Source: DSWT01 sp035415725 (lineage in GTDB: Bacteria; Chloroflexota; Anaerolineae; B4-G1; SLSP01). Taken from it: a stretch of DNA of 64,000 bases. A program made the translations under genes and the position numbers. This document shows positions 10,459 to 19,173 of this stretch, piece after piece. The notes below the pieces were generated by a model, which did no database searches, had not been told where the DNA came from, and saw nothing but the letters and a program-made list of their open reading frames with translations. The stretch covers positions 7,274 through 71,273 of the forward strand of contig DAOOGN010000007.1 in the NCBI GenBank assembly GCA_035415725.1. The letters run 5' to 3'. Every line of letters begins with the position of its first letter. The first letter of the stretch is position 1.

Positions 10459-12309
10459 ATGTTTGAAACCCTAGTGCTTCTACCCCATCCACGTCATCTG
10501 ACGTGGCTTGAGGGAACATTCACATTCACGGACGGACGGCTCGTGGCGTTGGATCCACGTCAGGCGCAGGCGGTGCGGTTCGCCGGACTGCGGTTCTGCG
10601 CGGCAGCGCGACGGTATCTTGGTCTGGAGTGGGACGTGACCGCGAGCAGCGCCGTCCCCGCCGGGCAGGTCGGCCTGACGCTGGCGATCATGCCCGAAGC
10701 GGTCGCGTATCCTGAGGGCTACCGCCTCCGCGTCGCGCCGGAGGGGATCACGGTTTATGGGGGTGACGCGGCCGGCGTCTTCTACGGCGTTGGCACGCTC
10801 ATCCAACTGGTGCAGCAGGCGGCAGGGGGCGTGTTGCCCTGTCTGGAAATCACCGACTGGCCCGACTTCCCGGCGCGCGGGCTGATGTTGGACGTCAGCC
10901 GCGACAAAGTCCCCACGCTGGAAACATTGTTCGCGCTGGTGGATCGTCTGGCAAGCTGGAAGGTCAACCAGGTGCAGCTCTACACTGAGCACACTTTCGC
11001 CTACCGCCAGCACCCGGAGGTATGGAAGGATGCTTCTCCGCTGACGGGCGCGGAGATTCTCGCGCTCGATGCCTATTGCCGCGAGCGCTTCATCGAACTC
11101 GTGCCTAACCAGAACTCCTTCGGGCACATGAAGCCCTGGCTGATCCATGAGCGGTACGCGCATTTGGCCGAGACGCACGGCGAGATTAAGACGCCGTGGG
11201 GCAATTACACGATGCCAGGGCCGTTCAGCCTCGCGCCGGAGCATCCCGGCAGTCTGGAACTGATCCGCAGCCTCTACGACGAGCTGTTGCCGCACTTCAC
11301 CAGCCACCAGATCAACGTGGGCTGCGACGAGACAATCGATCTGGGACAGGGAGCAAGCAAAGCAGCCTGCGAGGCACTTGGTGCGGGCCGGGTCTACCTT
11401 GATTTTCTGCTGAAGATTTACCGCGATGTGACGCGGCGCGGTTACACGATGCAGTTCTGGGGCGACATCATCACCCACTACCCCGACCTCGTGCCACAAC
11501 TGCCCCACGACGTGATCGCGCTGGAATGGGGCTACGAGTTCGACCACCCCTTCGACGCGCATGGTGCGCAGTTCGCGGCGGCGGGCGTGCCCTTCTACGT
11601 CTGCCCCGGCACCGCGACGTGGAACAGCCTCGTCGGGCGGACGGACAACGCGCTCGGCAATCTCCTCAACGCCGCCGAGAACGGCCTCAAGCACGGGGCC
11701 AGCGGCTACCTCAACACGGAGTGGGGAGACAACGGCCACTGGCAATATCTGCCGATGAACTATCTGGGCTATGGCGTCGGCGCGGCGTACTCGTGGTGTC
11801 TGGAGGCGAACCGCGCACTCGACGTGCCCGCCGCTATCAGCCGCTTTGCCTTCGATGACGCTTCCGGCATGATGGGAAAGATCGCCTACGATTTGGGTAA
11901 TGTCTACCAGGTACCGCATGTTCCGCGCTTGCACAATTCCAGCATCCTCTTCCACCTGCTGCAAGGCGCGGTGGGGGATAAAGAACATTTCACAGACGTG
12001 ACAGTCGAAGACTTCGAGACGACACTGGAACGCATCGACGCGATTCTAGCGCCTCTTGCCGGCATCCCGATGCACTGCGCCGACGCCGATTTGATCAAGC
12101 GCGAATTCGCCAATGCCGGGCGGCTGCTGCGTCATGCCTGCCGCCGCGCGCTGCAACTTTTGGGACAAGAAACGGACAACGCCGCCATGCGCGCCGATCT
12201 GGAAGAGGCCATCGCCGAACACAAAGCCCTATGGCTGGCCCGCAACCGTCCCGGCGGCCTGGACGACAGCCTGAAGTACTTCGATGCTTTGCGTAAAGCC
12301 TATACATAG
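10459..12309 (+). CDS. Glycoside hydrolase family 20 (beta-N-acetylhexosaminidase type)
   Basis: A 616-aa cytoplasmic GH20 enzyme expected to remove terminal N-acetylglucosamine or N-acetylgalactosamine. The GH20b-type N-terminal domain covers about residues 1-130. The TIM barrel starts at WPDFPARGLMLDVSRDKVP. The catalytic pair is Asp290-Glu291 in NVGCDETIDLG: the aspartate orients the substrate acetamido group and the glutamate is the acid/base. W and Y residues of the sugar pocket occur later (ALEWGYEF, NTEWGDNGHW). No signal peptide is seen, so the substrate must be imported. The gene follows the M81 gene closely, with GGAGG before its ATG. Confidence 0.9.
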   Translation: MFETLVLLPHPRHLTWLEGTFTFTDGRLVALDPRQAQAVRFAGLRFCAAARRYLGLEWDVTASSAVPAGQVGLTLAIMPEAVAYPEGYRLRVAPEGITVYGGDAAGVFYGVGTLIQLVQQAAGGVLPCLEITDWPDFPARGLMLDVSRDKVPTLETLFALVDRLASWKVNQVQLYTEHTFAYRQHPEVWKDASPLTGAEILALDAYCRERFIELVPNQNSFGHMKPWLIHERYAHLAETHGEIKTPWGNYTMPGPFSLAPEHPGSLELIRSLYDELLPHFTSHQINVGCDETIDLGQGASKAACEALGAGRVYLDFLLKIYRDVTRRGYTMQFWGDIITHYPDLVPQLPHDVIALEWGYEFDHPFDAHGAQFAAAGVPFYVCPGTATWNSLVGRTDNALGNLLNAAENGLKHGASGYLNTEWGDNGHWQYLPMNYLGYGVGAAYSWCLEANRALDVPAAISRFAFDDASGMMGKIAYDLGNVYQVPHVPRLHNSSILFHLLQGAVGDKEHFTDVTVEDFETTLERIDAILAPLAGIPMHCADADLIKREFANAGRLLRHACRRALQLLGQETDNAAMRADLEEAIAEHKALWLARNRPGGLDDSLKYFDALRKAYT

Positions 12310-12335
12310 TTTGGAACTATAGGACTTAACTGTTC

Positions 12336-12434
12336 AGCCCCCTATCCCCCGTCCCCTTTCCCCCCGCTGAGCAGGGGGAAAGGGGAGTGGAAAGACGGCG
12401 GTGTGGCGGGCGGCTTCGCCTTGGAGCAGGGGGC
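12336..12434 (+). repeat. Fragment of the TIR element family
   Basis: A short C/G-rich stretch with the CCCCCGCTGAGCAGGGGG arms and the GTGTGGCGGGCGGCTTCGCC hairpin half found in the longer copies. Both ends of the element are missing. GGAGCAGGGGG at its right edge serves as the ribosome site of the downstream serine hydrolase, so the repeat has supplied a translation signal. Confidence 0.6.
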
Positions 12435-13568
12435 ATGGATTTCAGCAACGCTGATACGATTTTGCAGAACGCCGTCGGCGTCATCACGCCGGCGGCGCAA
12501 CTTGTCGTCCGGCATCACGGTACGGTAGTCTTCTCCGAAGCGTTCGGTTGGCTTGATCCGGAGACACGTCAGTGCGCTACCCGGCGCGACACGCTGTTCG
12601 ACATGGCCTCGGTGAGTAAGCTGTTCACCGTCACGGCCTTTATGACGCTCGTCGAAGAAGGCCGCATCGCGCTCGATACGCCGGTTAGCACCGTCTTGCC
12701 GGAATTCAGTGGATTGCGTCCTATCCAGCCTTACGAGGATCCGCTCAATCCCGGCGGGATGGTCGCTATGGCCGCCGGCGACGGTTTTGTGGATGCCGGT
12801 CGTGTCACGTTTCACAATTTACTTACCCACACTTCCGGCCTGCCGGCATGGCGTCCGCTCTACCGCCAGCCCACCGCCGCTGCCGCCCGTCAGATGGCGC
12901 TAGACACCTTCTTTTCGTATCCCACCGGCACACAGGTCGTCTACAGCGACATCGGCTTGATCCTGTTGGGGATGGCGATAGAGCGTCTGACCGGACAATC
13001 CCTCGACGCCGCCGTGCACGACCGTGTCACTGCGCCGCTGGAAGTGCAAAATACTCGCTACCTCTCCGTCTCTTCCGTGCAATCCGTTGAGAACATCGCA
13101 CCGACGGAATTCTGTGTCTGGCGCAACCGGCGCATCGTCGGCGCCGTTCACGACGAGAACGCCTACCGTTTCGACGGCGTCGCCGGGCACGCAGGGATTT
13201 TCTCCACGGCGGAGGACGTGGCCGCGTTTGGGCAGATGTTTTTGGATCGTCCGACCGGGCAAAGGCGCGGATTCCCGTTGCTGTTATCTTCTACGGTGGA
13301 TACGATGACGTGCTGCTACACCGACGGCATCGGCACACGCCGCGGCCTGGGTTTCGCGCTGTGGCTGCCCGATTCAGAAGCCAGCGGCAACCCGTTCAGC
13401 CAAAGCGCGTTCGGGCACACCGGCTTCACCGGCACGTCTCTGTGGATGGACCCGGAGCGCGAGTTGGTGGTGGCGCTGCTCACCAATGAGGTCTACAACG
13501 GGCGCGTGAACAGGAGTATTGCCGCCCTGCGGGTTGCAGTGCATCGGTCGATTGTGGAAGGTGCATGA
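12435..13568 (+). CDS. Serine hydrolase, beta-lactamase/class C esterase fold
   Basis: A 377-aa protein of the beta-lactamase family (penicillin-binding-protein-like esterases). The nucleophile motif SxxK is S59-V-S-K62 in MASVSKLFTV, and the second motif reads YSD in VVYSDIGLILLG. Near the C-terminus GHTGFTGTSLWMDPE replaces the third (KTG-like) motif with HTG, common in EstB-type enzymes. No signal peptide is seen. The ATG at 12435 is preferred over an upstream start at 12387, which lies in the repeat. It ends 3 bases from convergent pepA. Next to GH20, a role in recycling peptidoglycan-derived compounds is possible, but esterase activity is equally likely. Confidence 0.85.
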   Translation: MDFSNADTILQNAVGVITPAAQLVVRHHGTVVFSEAFGWLDPETRQCATRRDTLFDMASVSKLFTVTAFMTLVEEGRIALDTPVSTVLPEFSGLRPIQPYEDPLNPGGMVAMAAGDGFVDAGRVTFHNLLTHTSGLPAWRPLYRQPTAAAARQMALDTFFSYPTGTQVVYSDIGLILLGMAIERLTGQSLDAAVHDRVTAPLEVQNTRYLSVSSVQSVENIAPTEFCVWRNRRIVGAVHDENAYRFDGVAGHAGIFSTAEDVAAFGQMFLDRPTGQRRGFPLLLSSTVDTMTCCYTDGIGTRRGLGFALWLPDSEASGNPFSQSAFGHTGFTGTSLWMDPERELVVALLTNEVYNGRVNRSIAALRVAVHRSIVEGA

Positions 13569-13571
13569 GGC

Positions 13572-15068
13572 TCACCAGCGTCGCAGCATTTCCACGAGCA
13601 AGCGTACCCCAAAACCGGTCGCCCCTTTGGGGGTGTAAGGCAAATCTTTCTCGCTCAGGTCTAGCCCGGCGATGTCGATATGGACCCAGGGGACGCCATC
13701 CGGCACAAACTTGCTGAGGAAATAACCGCCGATGATGCTACTGGCAGCGCGCCCGCCGACATTTGCTACATCGGCCACCGTGCTCTTGAGTTGCTCGCCG
13801 TATTCCTCGAACAGCGGCAACGGCCAGACACGCTCGAACGTGGCCTCGCCGGCAGTATGCAGGCGCGCGATGAGCGCCTCGTCGCCCATCACCGCCGCCG
13901 CGTGGTCGCCCAGGGCGACGACTCGTCCACCGGTCAGCGTCGCTATGTCGAAAATGGCTTGCGGCGCGAAGGTCTGCGCGTAAGTGAGCGCGTCCGCCAA
14001 AATCAGACGGCCTTCGGCATCGGTGCTGAGGATTTCGATGGTCAAGCCTTTGAGCGAGTGCACCACGTCGCCCGGCTTGGTGGCGTGCGCGTCGGGCATG
14101 TTTTCGGTCAGCGGCATGAGGCCGACGACGTGCAAGGGCAAGTCGAGTAGAGCTGCTGCCCGCAGTGCGCCTAACACCGCCGCCGCGCCGCCCATATCTC
14201 CTTTCATACGGTGCATATTCTCACTTGGTTTAAGCGAGATGCCGCCCGTGTCAAAGGTGATTCCCTTACCCACCAGCACCAGCGCCGGAAGATCGGCACG
14301 CCCGGCATTGTGTTCCAGGATGACCATGCGCGCGGGTTCGTCTCCACCCCGGTTGACGCTAAGCAGCGCGTGCATCCCCAAAGCCGTTAACGTCTCTTTG
14401 TCCAAAACCTGGCAGCGTAGCCCGGCCTCGGCAGCGATGTGTTGTGCGACTTCCGCGATGGCCGTCGGCGTGGCAATGTTCGCCGGACGGTTCACCAGGT
14501 CGCGGGTCAGCAGTGTGGATTCGGCCACAATCTGTCCCTGGCGGGCGCCGGCTTCGAGTGCTCTCTGGCGCGTCGCATCCCATTCCACGAGCGTCAGCGT
14601 GGTTAAATCAGGGCGCGCCTCGTCCAGATGCGTCTTGAGTTCATGGAAGCGATACAGGCCTAGCACGGTCCCTTCGACGACGGCAGCCGCGGCCTGCTCC
14701 GGCGGCATCTTGCCCACTCCCGCGCCGTGGACGATGGTGTGGAGCTGCGTCACGCCCAGGTCGCGGGCTTTCTTCGCCGCGCTCGCGGCGGCCTGGCGGA
14801 TCACGTCCGGTGTGAACTTTTCGCGCTTGCCCAGTCCTACAAGGATCACCCGGCGCGCGGGAATCGCCCCGTGGGGATAGAGTACCGCTACCTCGTTGAG
14901 TTTGCCCCGAAAATCGCCACCGGCAATGAGCGCCTGAATTTGACCGCCGAGGGCGCTATCCACGGCGCCGGTAGCGCCGCCGGGAACCGTCACCCCCTCA
15001 AACAGGTTCACCACGACGGCCTGCGCCGCCTGGGTTTGAATAGCGCCTATCACAATCTCAGTCTGCAT
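13572..15068 (-). CDS. pepA: Leucyl aminopeptidase (M17)
   Basis: Cytosolic two-metal aminopeptidase of 498 aa, the normal family length. The N-terminal macro-like domain covers about residues 1-165. The catalytic domain shows metal-binding KGITFDTGGISLKPSENM and the M17 signature STDAEGRLILADAL; the canonical N in NTDAEGRL is S here. The residues DKGDMGGAAAVLG are also visible in near-canonical form as MKGDMGGAAAVLG. The ribosome site AGGAGG precedes the ATG. A ferritin-like gene lies 12 bases upstream in the same direction. It probably finishes degradation of peptides brought in by the nearby importer. Confidence 0.95.
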   Translation of the reverse strand: MQTEIVIGAIQTQAAQAVVVNLFEGVTVPGGATGAVDSALGGQIQALIAGGDFRGKLNEVAVLYPHGAIPARRVILVGLGKREKFTPDVIRQAAASAAKKARDLGVTQLHTIVHGAGVGKMPPEQAAAAVVEGTVLGLYRFHELKTHLDEARPDLTTLTLVEWDATRQRALEAGARQGQIVAESTLLTRDLVNRPANIATPTAIAEVAQHIAAEAGLRCQVLDKETLTALGMHALLSVNRGGDEPARMVILEHNAGRADLPALVLVGKGITFDTGGISLKPSENMHRMKGDMGGAAAVLGALRAAALLDLPLHVVGLMPLTENMPDAHATKPGDVVHSLKGLTIEILSTDAEGRLILADALTYAQTFAPQAIFDIATLTGGRVVALGDHAAAVMGDEALIARLHTAGEATFERVWPLPLFEEYGEQLKSTVADVANVGGRAASSIIGGYFLSKFVPDGVPWVHIDIAGLDLSEKDLPYTPKGATGFGVRLLVEMLRRW

Positions 15069-15080
15069 CGATATTTCCTC

Positions 15081-15581
15081 CTAACCCTGCGCCGCGACAG
15101 CACGCCGCGCATAGGGATCTTTGAAACGATTGGGGAACGCGGTGATGAGCCGGTTCACATGCTCTGTCAGTTGCGTGCGTAGAAAAGACGCCACTTCCCG
15201 ATCGTAAGGGAAGTTGGTGATGAGGAACTCAAAAACCATATTCGTTTCGGAATTTTCCAGGTCGTTGGCCGTCTCATAGGCAGCGTCGAGATTGTCGATC
15301 CCGGCCAGGGTCTGTGCGGCGGATACATTACGTGTCTGTACGGCGAGGGCAAGCGCATCGTGATTGGCCGGTCCGGCAAGCTGCTCGGGACGTAGATTGC
15401 ACCGCAAACGCTCCAGCCACAAAGCGTGTGAGACTTCGTCAAGTACATAGCGTTGCCAAAAATCGGCAATGTCACTCTCATGGGAGAATTTCTCGACCAG
15501 GCCCCGATAAAATTCAGCCGCCGTTTCCTCGGCCGCAATTGCCAATGCAAAAAGATCATCTACTGTGGCTTCTGGTATCAT
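15081..15581 (-). CDS. Ferritin-like domain protein
   Basis: A 166-aa helical protein with the carboxylate/histidine pattern of a ferritin/rubrerythrin four-helix bundle. Helix 1 has AIAAEETAAEFY, helix 2 has DEVSHALWLERL (an ExxH pair), helix 3 has NDLENSETNMVFEF and helix 4 has LTEHVNRL. Such pairs bind a di-iron centre, so iron storage, peroxide removal or a similar redox role is expected. There is no rubredoxin-type cysteine domain. GAGGAAA lies upstream of the ATG. It reads into pepA with a 12-base gap, so the two are probably co-transcribed. Confidence 0.75.
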   Translation of the reverse strand: MIPEATVDDLFALAIAAEETAAEFYRGLVEKFSHESDIADFWQRYVLDEVSHALWLERLRCNLRPEQLAGPANHDALALAVQTRNVSAAQTLAGIDNLDAAYETANDLENSETNMVFEFLITNFPYDREVASFLRTQLTEHVNRLITAFPNRFKDPYARRAVAAQG

Positions 15582-15679
15582 TTGACTGTTTCCTCGGAAA
15601 ATAGTTAGAAGTTGCCGGTTACAAGCTGAGCAATATGACTGCCATCACCTCCAACATTATAGCAGACTTTTGCCAATAC

Positions 15680-15927
15680 GTAACTATTCAGCCACCCTTG
15701 CCGGGTAGCAAACGGGGCTTGGGGAATGATTCATCATGGATGGATATGTCAGCTATAGGTGATGACCCTTTTATCCCCCAAGCCCCTTCTCCCCCGCAGG
15801 CAGGGGAGAAGGGGCTTAAGAAATACATCTATCGCGTCATCCAAGAGTGCCTGGCATACCAAAATCCGCGTCAAACCTGGTATAGGGAATAAGTTGCTTC
15901 GCCAGGGTTACTAGCCTGAATGGATAC
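15680..15927 (+). repeat. TIR element family, 248-bp copy with both ends
   Basis: Left end GTAACTATTCAGCC (15680-15693) and right end GCCTGAATGGATAC (15914-15927) are imperfect inverted repeats. The body carries the conserved TATCGCGTCATCCAAGAG segment. Compared with the 336-bp copy at 36754-37089 it lacks the central GTGGCGGGC hairpin, so it is an internal-deletion form. It codes for nothing. Confidence 0.82.
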
Positions 15928-16014
15928 GCCAATACCCCCAGAAGTCCAAACGTCCAAGGGGGCTTGCTCCTTGACTCGCCTAACTTAAAGAACGTGATAT
16001 GATAATTATAGTAC

Positions 16015-16427
16015 AGGACTGACGCAAGCCTGGCTCGAATCAAGCGAGTGATGCCTTCAGGTGTCTCAGGAGCTAAGAGCGGCTGAAGCCGCCACTACCA
16101 ACGGAAATTGGCATCAGTCCTATAGTGATGCCTTCAGGTGTCTTAGGAGCTAAGAGCGGCTGAAGCCGCCACTACCAACGGAAATTGGCATCAGTCCTAN
16201 NNNNNNNNNNNNNNNNNNNNNNNNNNNNNNNNNNNNNNNNNNNNNNNNNNNNNNNNNNNNNNNNNNNNNNNNNNNNNNNNNNNNNNNNNNNNNNNNNNNG
16301 CTAAGAGCGGCTGAAGCCGCCACTACCAGCGGAAATTGGCATCAGTCCTATAGTGATGCCTTCAGGTGTCTCAGGAGCTAAGAGCGGCTGAAGCCGCCAC
16401 TACCAGCGGAAATTGGCATCAGTCCTA
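16015..16427 (+). repeat. Tandem array of a 77-bp unit derived from the AGGACT palindromic element
   Basis: The first unit is a degenerate 122-bp-type element (AGGACTGACGC to GCATCAGTCCT). After it, a 77-bp unit starting TAGTGATGCCTTCAGG and ending CATCAGTCC repeats with exact period 77 on both sides of the N run. Each unit contains the hairpin arms GCGGCTGAAGCCGC. At least four units are visible; the true number is hidden by the gap. There are no unique spacers, so this is not a CRISPR array. Confidence 0.85.
16200..16299. other. Assembly gap of 100 N
   Basis: Exactly 100 Ns lie inside the tandem array. This is a conventional gap placeholder, so the real length is unknown. The repeat is the obvious reason the assembly broke here. 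Confidence 0.97.
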
Positions 16428-16491
16428 TAGTCAAGGATGTTTATCGTTTCTCATTCGCTCAGGGTATAGCAATGGATAGTGTGGAGAGAGA

Positions 16492-17550
16492 ATGAACACT
16501 GAAGAGCAAGCGCAAATCTATCAGGTCTTATACGCACGTCGTTATGAAATCGCCCAGGCCTGGCTGACATGGATAACGCAACTTAACCCAATCACAGCCG
16601 AGATGACCGACCTGTCATCTATTCTCCTGAAGGCAACCGAACAACTGATTCAATGGTTGGTTGCCGAACCTTTTACTGCCGAAGCAGCGCAAAAAGTTGG
16701 TCAGACTTTTGAAGGGATAGATAACCTGCAACCTGAGGCATTGCTCCAGGTGAACGATATGTTGGCGCGGGAACTGGTCAGCGGGTTGACGGCGGAGCAA
16801 ATCGTTATGCTCCATCCTCGCGTCGTCAGTCTGATCGGAGCGTTGGACAGCGGTTTCTTCATCGGGAAAGCCGAACGTGCCAAGACCTTCGATATGAATG
16901 CGATGTCGATGATGAGTCATGATCTCAAAACGCCGATCAATGCCATCACCGGCTTCTCGCGTGTCATCCTCAAAGGCATCGACGGCCCGATCACGGAGTT
17001 TCAGCAGCAAGATTTGACATCCATCTACGACGCCGGGCAGAAATTGCTCGCTATGATCGATGAAGTCTTCCGCACGGCCAAGAACGATGCCGCTAAGACC
17101 AACATCTACCCACCGACTTTCGATATGGCCGATTTGCTGGGGGATGTTTTACGGGTCAGTCAACCCATTCTCGCCCGGCGCGAGAATGAGCTGGAGATAC
17201 ATTGTAGAGGTGAATTGGGCGATATGAGCGCCCATGTTTCCATGGTACGCTGGGTGCTGCTAGGATTGCTCTATTATGCCTCTCGATTCGGCGGTCGAGG
17301 CACCATTTCTCTTGCCGTGAGCCGTGAAAAAGTCCAGGAGATGGACTGGTTCTTTTTCGACATCACGGTGAAAAAGACGGATCAGGAAGCGGCGAATGCC
17401 ACTATTTGGCCGGGAAGCAAGGAACAAGAAAGCTCAGACATTGCCTTCATCACCAGTAAACGCTTTTGCGAGGAGCTGGGCGGTAATCTCATGACGGAGC
17501 GCGGCGACGACGGCCTTACCAGGTTCAGCGTGCGCCTGCCGGCATGTTAG
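16492..17550 (+). CDS. Histidine kinase-like protein with degenerate ATPase domain
   Basis: A 352-aa soluble protein. Residues 1-130 form a helical region resembling globin-coupled or RsbR-type sensor domains (uncertain). The dimerisation/phosphoacceptor box is intact: MSHDLKTPINAITGFSR with His143. The ATPase region (about 215-352) keeps the overall order but lacks the N-box asparagines (VRWVLLGLLYYASRF replaces the usual LxNLxxNAxKF) and has no clear DxGxG. It ends with a G2-like region (GGNLMTERGDDGLTRFSVRLP). GAGAGAG precedes the ATG. No response regulator is adjacent. It may be a phosphotransfer or dimerising scaffold rather than an active kinase. Confidence 0.75.
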   Translation: MNTEEQAQIYQVLYARRYEIAQAWLTWITQLNPITAEMTDLSSILLKATEQLIQWLVAEPFTAEAAQKVGQTFEGIDNLQPEALLQVNDMLARELVSGLTAEQIVMLHPRVVSLIGALDSGFFIGKAERAKTFDMNAMSMMSHDLKTPINAITGFSRVILKGIDGPITEFQQQDLTSIYDAGQKLLAMIDEVFRTAKNDAAKTNIYPPTFDMADLLGDVLRVSQPILARRENELEIHCRGELGDMSAHVSMVRWVLLGLLYYASRFGGRGTISLAVSREKVQEMDWFFFDITVKKTDQEAANATIWPGSKEQESSDIAFITSKRFCEELGGNLMTERGDDGLTRFSVRLPAC

Positions 17551-17745
17551 TCGCCCGGCGGGGTGAAAATGTAGGGTGAGTGATGAGACCTGTCAGGTCT
17601 TAAGCTGACGACCGGACTATTTAACTGGCGTTCACCAGCGGTGGAATGAAAACTTTTCACCACAAAGTACACACAGGATGCAAAGAAGGTTGTTTTCCTC
17701 TGTGAACCCTGGGTGCTCTGTGGCTATTTTTCAAGGGAGAAGACT
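17551..17745 (+). other. Intergenic region with a 15-bp palindrome
   Basis: AGACCTGTCAGGTCT at 17586-17600 is a near-perfect palindrome and recurs unchanged at 41229-41243. The rest contains a CACAAAGTACACACAGGATG-like tract of the kind often dispersed in intergenic DNA. I see no promoter I would defend. CAAGGGAGAAG just before 17746 is the ribosome site of the next gene. Confidence 0.55.
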
Positions 17746-18102
17746 ATGCAAACAAATATCAAAGTTTTGGCCTGGCTACATGTGATCCTGGGGATCATGG
17801 GGCTGCTGATCGGTTGCACTGTCGTGACTATGCTGTGGGGTGTGGGAATCATCTTCGGCGACCACGAGGCATTGAGCATCCTGACCATTGTGGGCCTGTT
17901 TGTCGCCGGCGTCACGGTCTTGTTGTCTGCCCCTACTATCGTCGCCGGCATTGGGCTGCTTCGCTACCGCTCCTGGGCGCGGGTGCTGGCCTTGATCCTG
18001 GCCTTTCTCGACCTGCCCGCCTTTCCGTTCGGCACCGTGTTCGGCATTTATACCTTTGTCTCCCTGCTGCACTCCGACGCCGCGGCGCTGTTTACGAAAT
18101 AA
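17746..18102 (+). CDS. Small integral membrane protein, unknown function
   Basis: A 118-aa protein with about four hydrophobic segments (residues 8-30, 42-65, 66-85 and 88-108). It starts at an ATG with ribosome site AAGGGAG about 6 bases upstream; the frame extends 33 bases further, but without a start signal. I do not recognise a family with certainty; the layout resembles generic DUF-type four-helix membrane proteins. The neighbours are a kinase-like gene upstream and gene remnants downstream, so context gives no function. Confidence 0.6.
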   Translation: MQTNIKVLAWLHVILGIMGLLIGCTVVTMLWGVGIIFGDHEALSILTIVGLFVAGVTVLLSAPTIVAGIGLLRYRSWARVLALILAFLDLPAFPFGTVFGIYTFVSLLHSDAAALFTK

Positions 18103-18280
18103 CGTCCGCCGTATCCAAGCCTGGGGGCGGGCTGTCAGTCCATGCCATGGCATTGACAAGGGTGTAACATAACTCAATTCCTGGTTTTCATACTCTTGAT
18201 GTCTTATCCTATGGAGTGCTAAGCTATTGCCCATTGTTGGAGCTATCCCGTTTATCCTACGTCACGTGAAGTCGGAGGAT

Positions 18281-18579
18281 ATGACCGGATTTCGTCTGCT
18301 TGCTCTGACCATTCTTTATGTTCCCCTGGCTATGGCGGCTCTCCAAGGAGTTATGCACTGGCGAGGCTATGGGCTACCAGAGCTGGCGTCGACGCCCCCT
18401 CTGCCCGGCATTTTCCTCGGGCTGGCAGGGGGATCGTTTCTGCGGCGCTCAATCTGTTCACAGATCTGAGGATCAAGGCCCTTACGCGAGAAGACTTCTC
18501 TTCGACGCTCAAACAGATAGGTCACTTCACGGCAGGATTGATTTCAATGATTGTTGTCAGTTGGCTGGCCGGTGGATAG
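18281..18579 (+). pseudogene. Small membrane protein gene broken by a -1 frameshift
   Basis: GGAGG lies 2 bases before the ATG at 18281, a tight spacing; an in-frame TTG at 18227 is an alternative. The reading frame codes for a hydrophobic segment (LLALTILYVPLAMAALQGV) and PPLPGIFLGLAGG, then hits the G5 run at 18428-18432. If one G is added, the protein continues as IVSAALNLFTDLRIKAL and ends with HFTAGLISMIVVSWLAGG, a second hydrophobic segment, at the TAG 18577-18579. The restored protein is about 99 aa. A sequencing error in the homopolymer is as likely as a true mutation. Confidence 0.5.
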
Positions 18580-19028
18580 CATCCTACGCCGCAGCGTTGG
18601 CTGCCCTGGTAAGCCATAAGACAACGCGCGTGCGGTGGGAAGTCGCCCATGCCCTGGCTTTGGTGGCCACTCTGGCTCCGGCCCAAATTGAATCTTTGCT
18701 TCCACAGTTGGCCGAGACGCTACGCACCGATGCCAGTGTCATTGTTCGCGATTATACTACTGATGCTATCGCAAACTATGCAGCGACAGGGAAGGCAGCG
18801 GCAGAGAAAGCCTATCCTTCGTTGAAGGAAGCGCTCCTAGTTTGGAACGGCAAACAAGCTGGACATGCGTTGAAAGGACTGGCTAATGTAGCCAGGAAAG
18901 TGCCTGCTGTACACGACGAACTACGCTCCATAGCCGAAGAATATGCCTCTAGTGGCCGAGCGGTTGTGCGCAAGGCGGCAAAAGAGCTGCTCAAAACCAT
19001 TGAAGTGTCGGCAGAAAGGGTGAGCTAA
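18561..19028 (+). pseudogene. HEAT-repeat protein remnant or 5'-truncated gene
   Basis: From about 18561 the frame codes for about 155 residues of helical repeats, including VRWEVAHALALVATLAP, VRDYTTDAIANYAATG, KQAGHALKGLANVARK and VVRKAAKELLKTIE. These resemble HEAT/PBS-lyase-like repeats. No good start or ribosome site exists; TTG codons at 18561 and 18597 are the only candidates, and the upstream part of the frame (from 18318) does not look like protein. The start overlaps the end of the frameshifted membrane gene, and a second indel could join them into one membrane-plus-HEAT protein. A real short gene remains possible. Confidence 0.5.
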
Positions 19029-19032
19029 TAAG

Positions 19033-19150
19033 TTTGTAAGGGGTGTGAGGGGTGGCTTCACCGCCCCCACACCCTCACTTTTTCGCCCTTCCCACTCCCT
19101 TGGCGGGGGAGAGGGTGGGTGGGCGAATTGCCCATTCGCCCCCCCATGCA
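19033..19150 (+). repeat. Hairpin-rich intergenic repeat
   Basis: Contains GGGGTGTGAGGGGTGGCTTC with its inverted partner and a copy of GGGCGAATTGCCCATTCGCC (19121-19140), itself a hairpin. Related sequences occur at 56311-56333 and in part at 59637-59652. The composition matches the bodies of the TIR elements, without the ends. Confidence 0.6.
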
Positions 19151-19173
19151 CCCCGAAGCGGGCAAGTTGCACT

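Noticed and set aside
8994..10460. 488-aa open frame antisense to the M81 peptidase gene
   Set aside because: Composition rich in H, R, D and G is typical of antisense frames; no motif was seen and it fully overlaps a confident gene.
10480..11988. 502-aa open frame antisense to the GH20 gene
   Set aside because: Same reasons: full overlap with a recognised enzyme and no domain pattern.
16015..16427. CRISPR-like tandem array
   Set aside because: Units follow each other directly with no variable spacers, the unit is 77 bp and internally palindromic, and no cas gene is near.
18281..18579. Programmed -1 frameshift
   Set aside because: The G5 run is not a canonical slippery heptamer, and no clear stimulatory hairpin was seen. 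A mutation or sequencing error is simpler.
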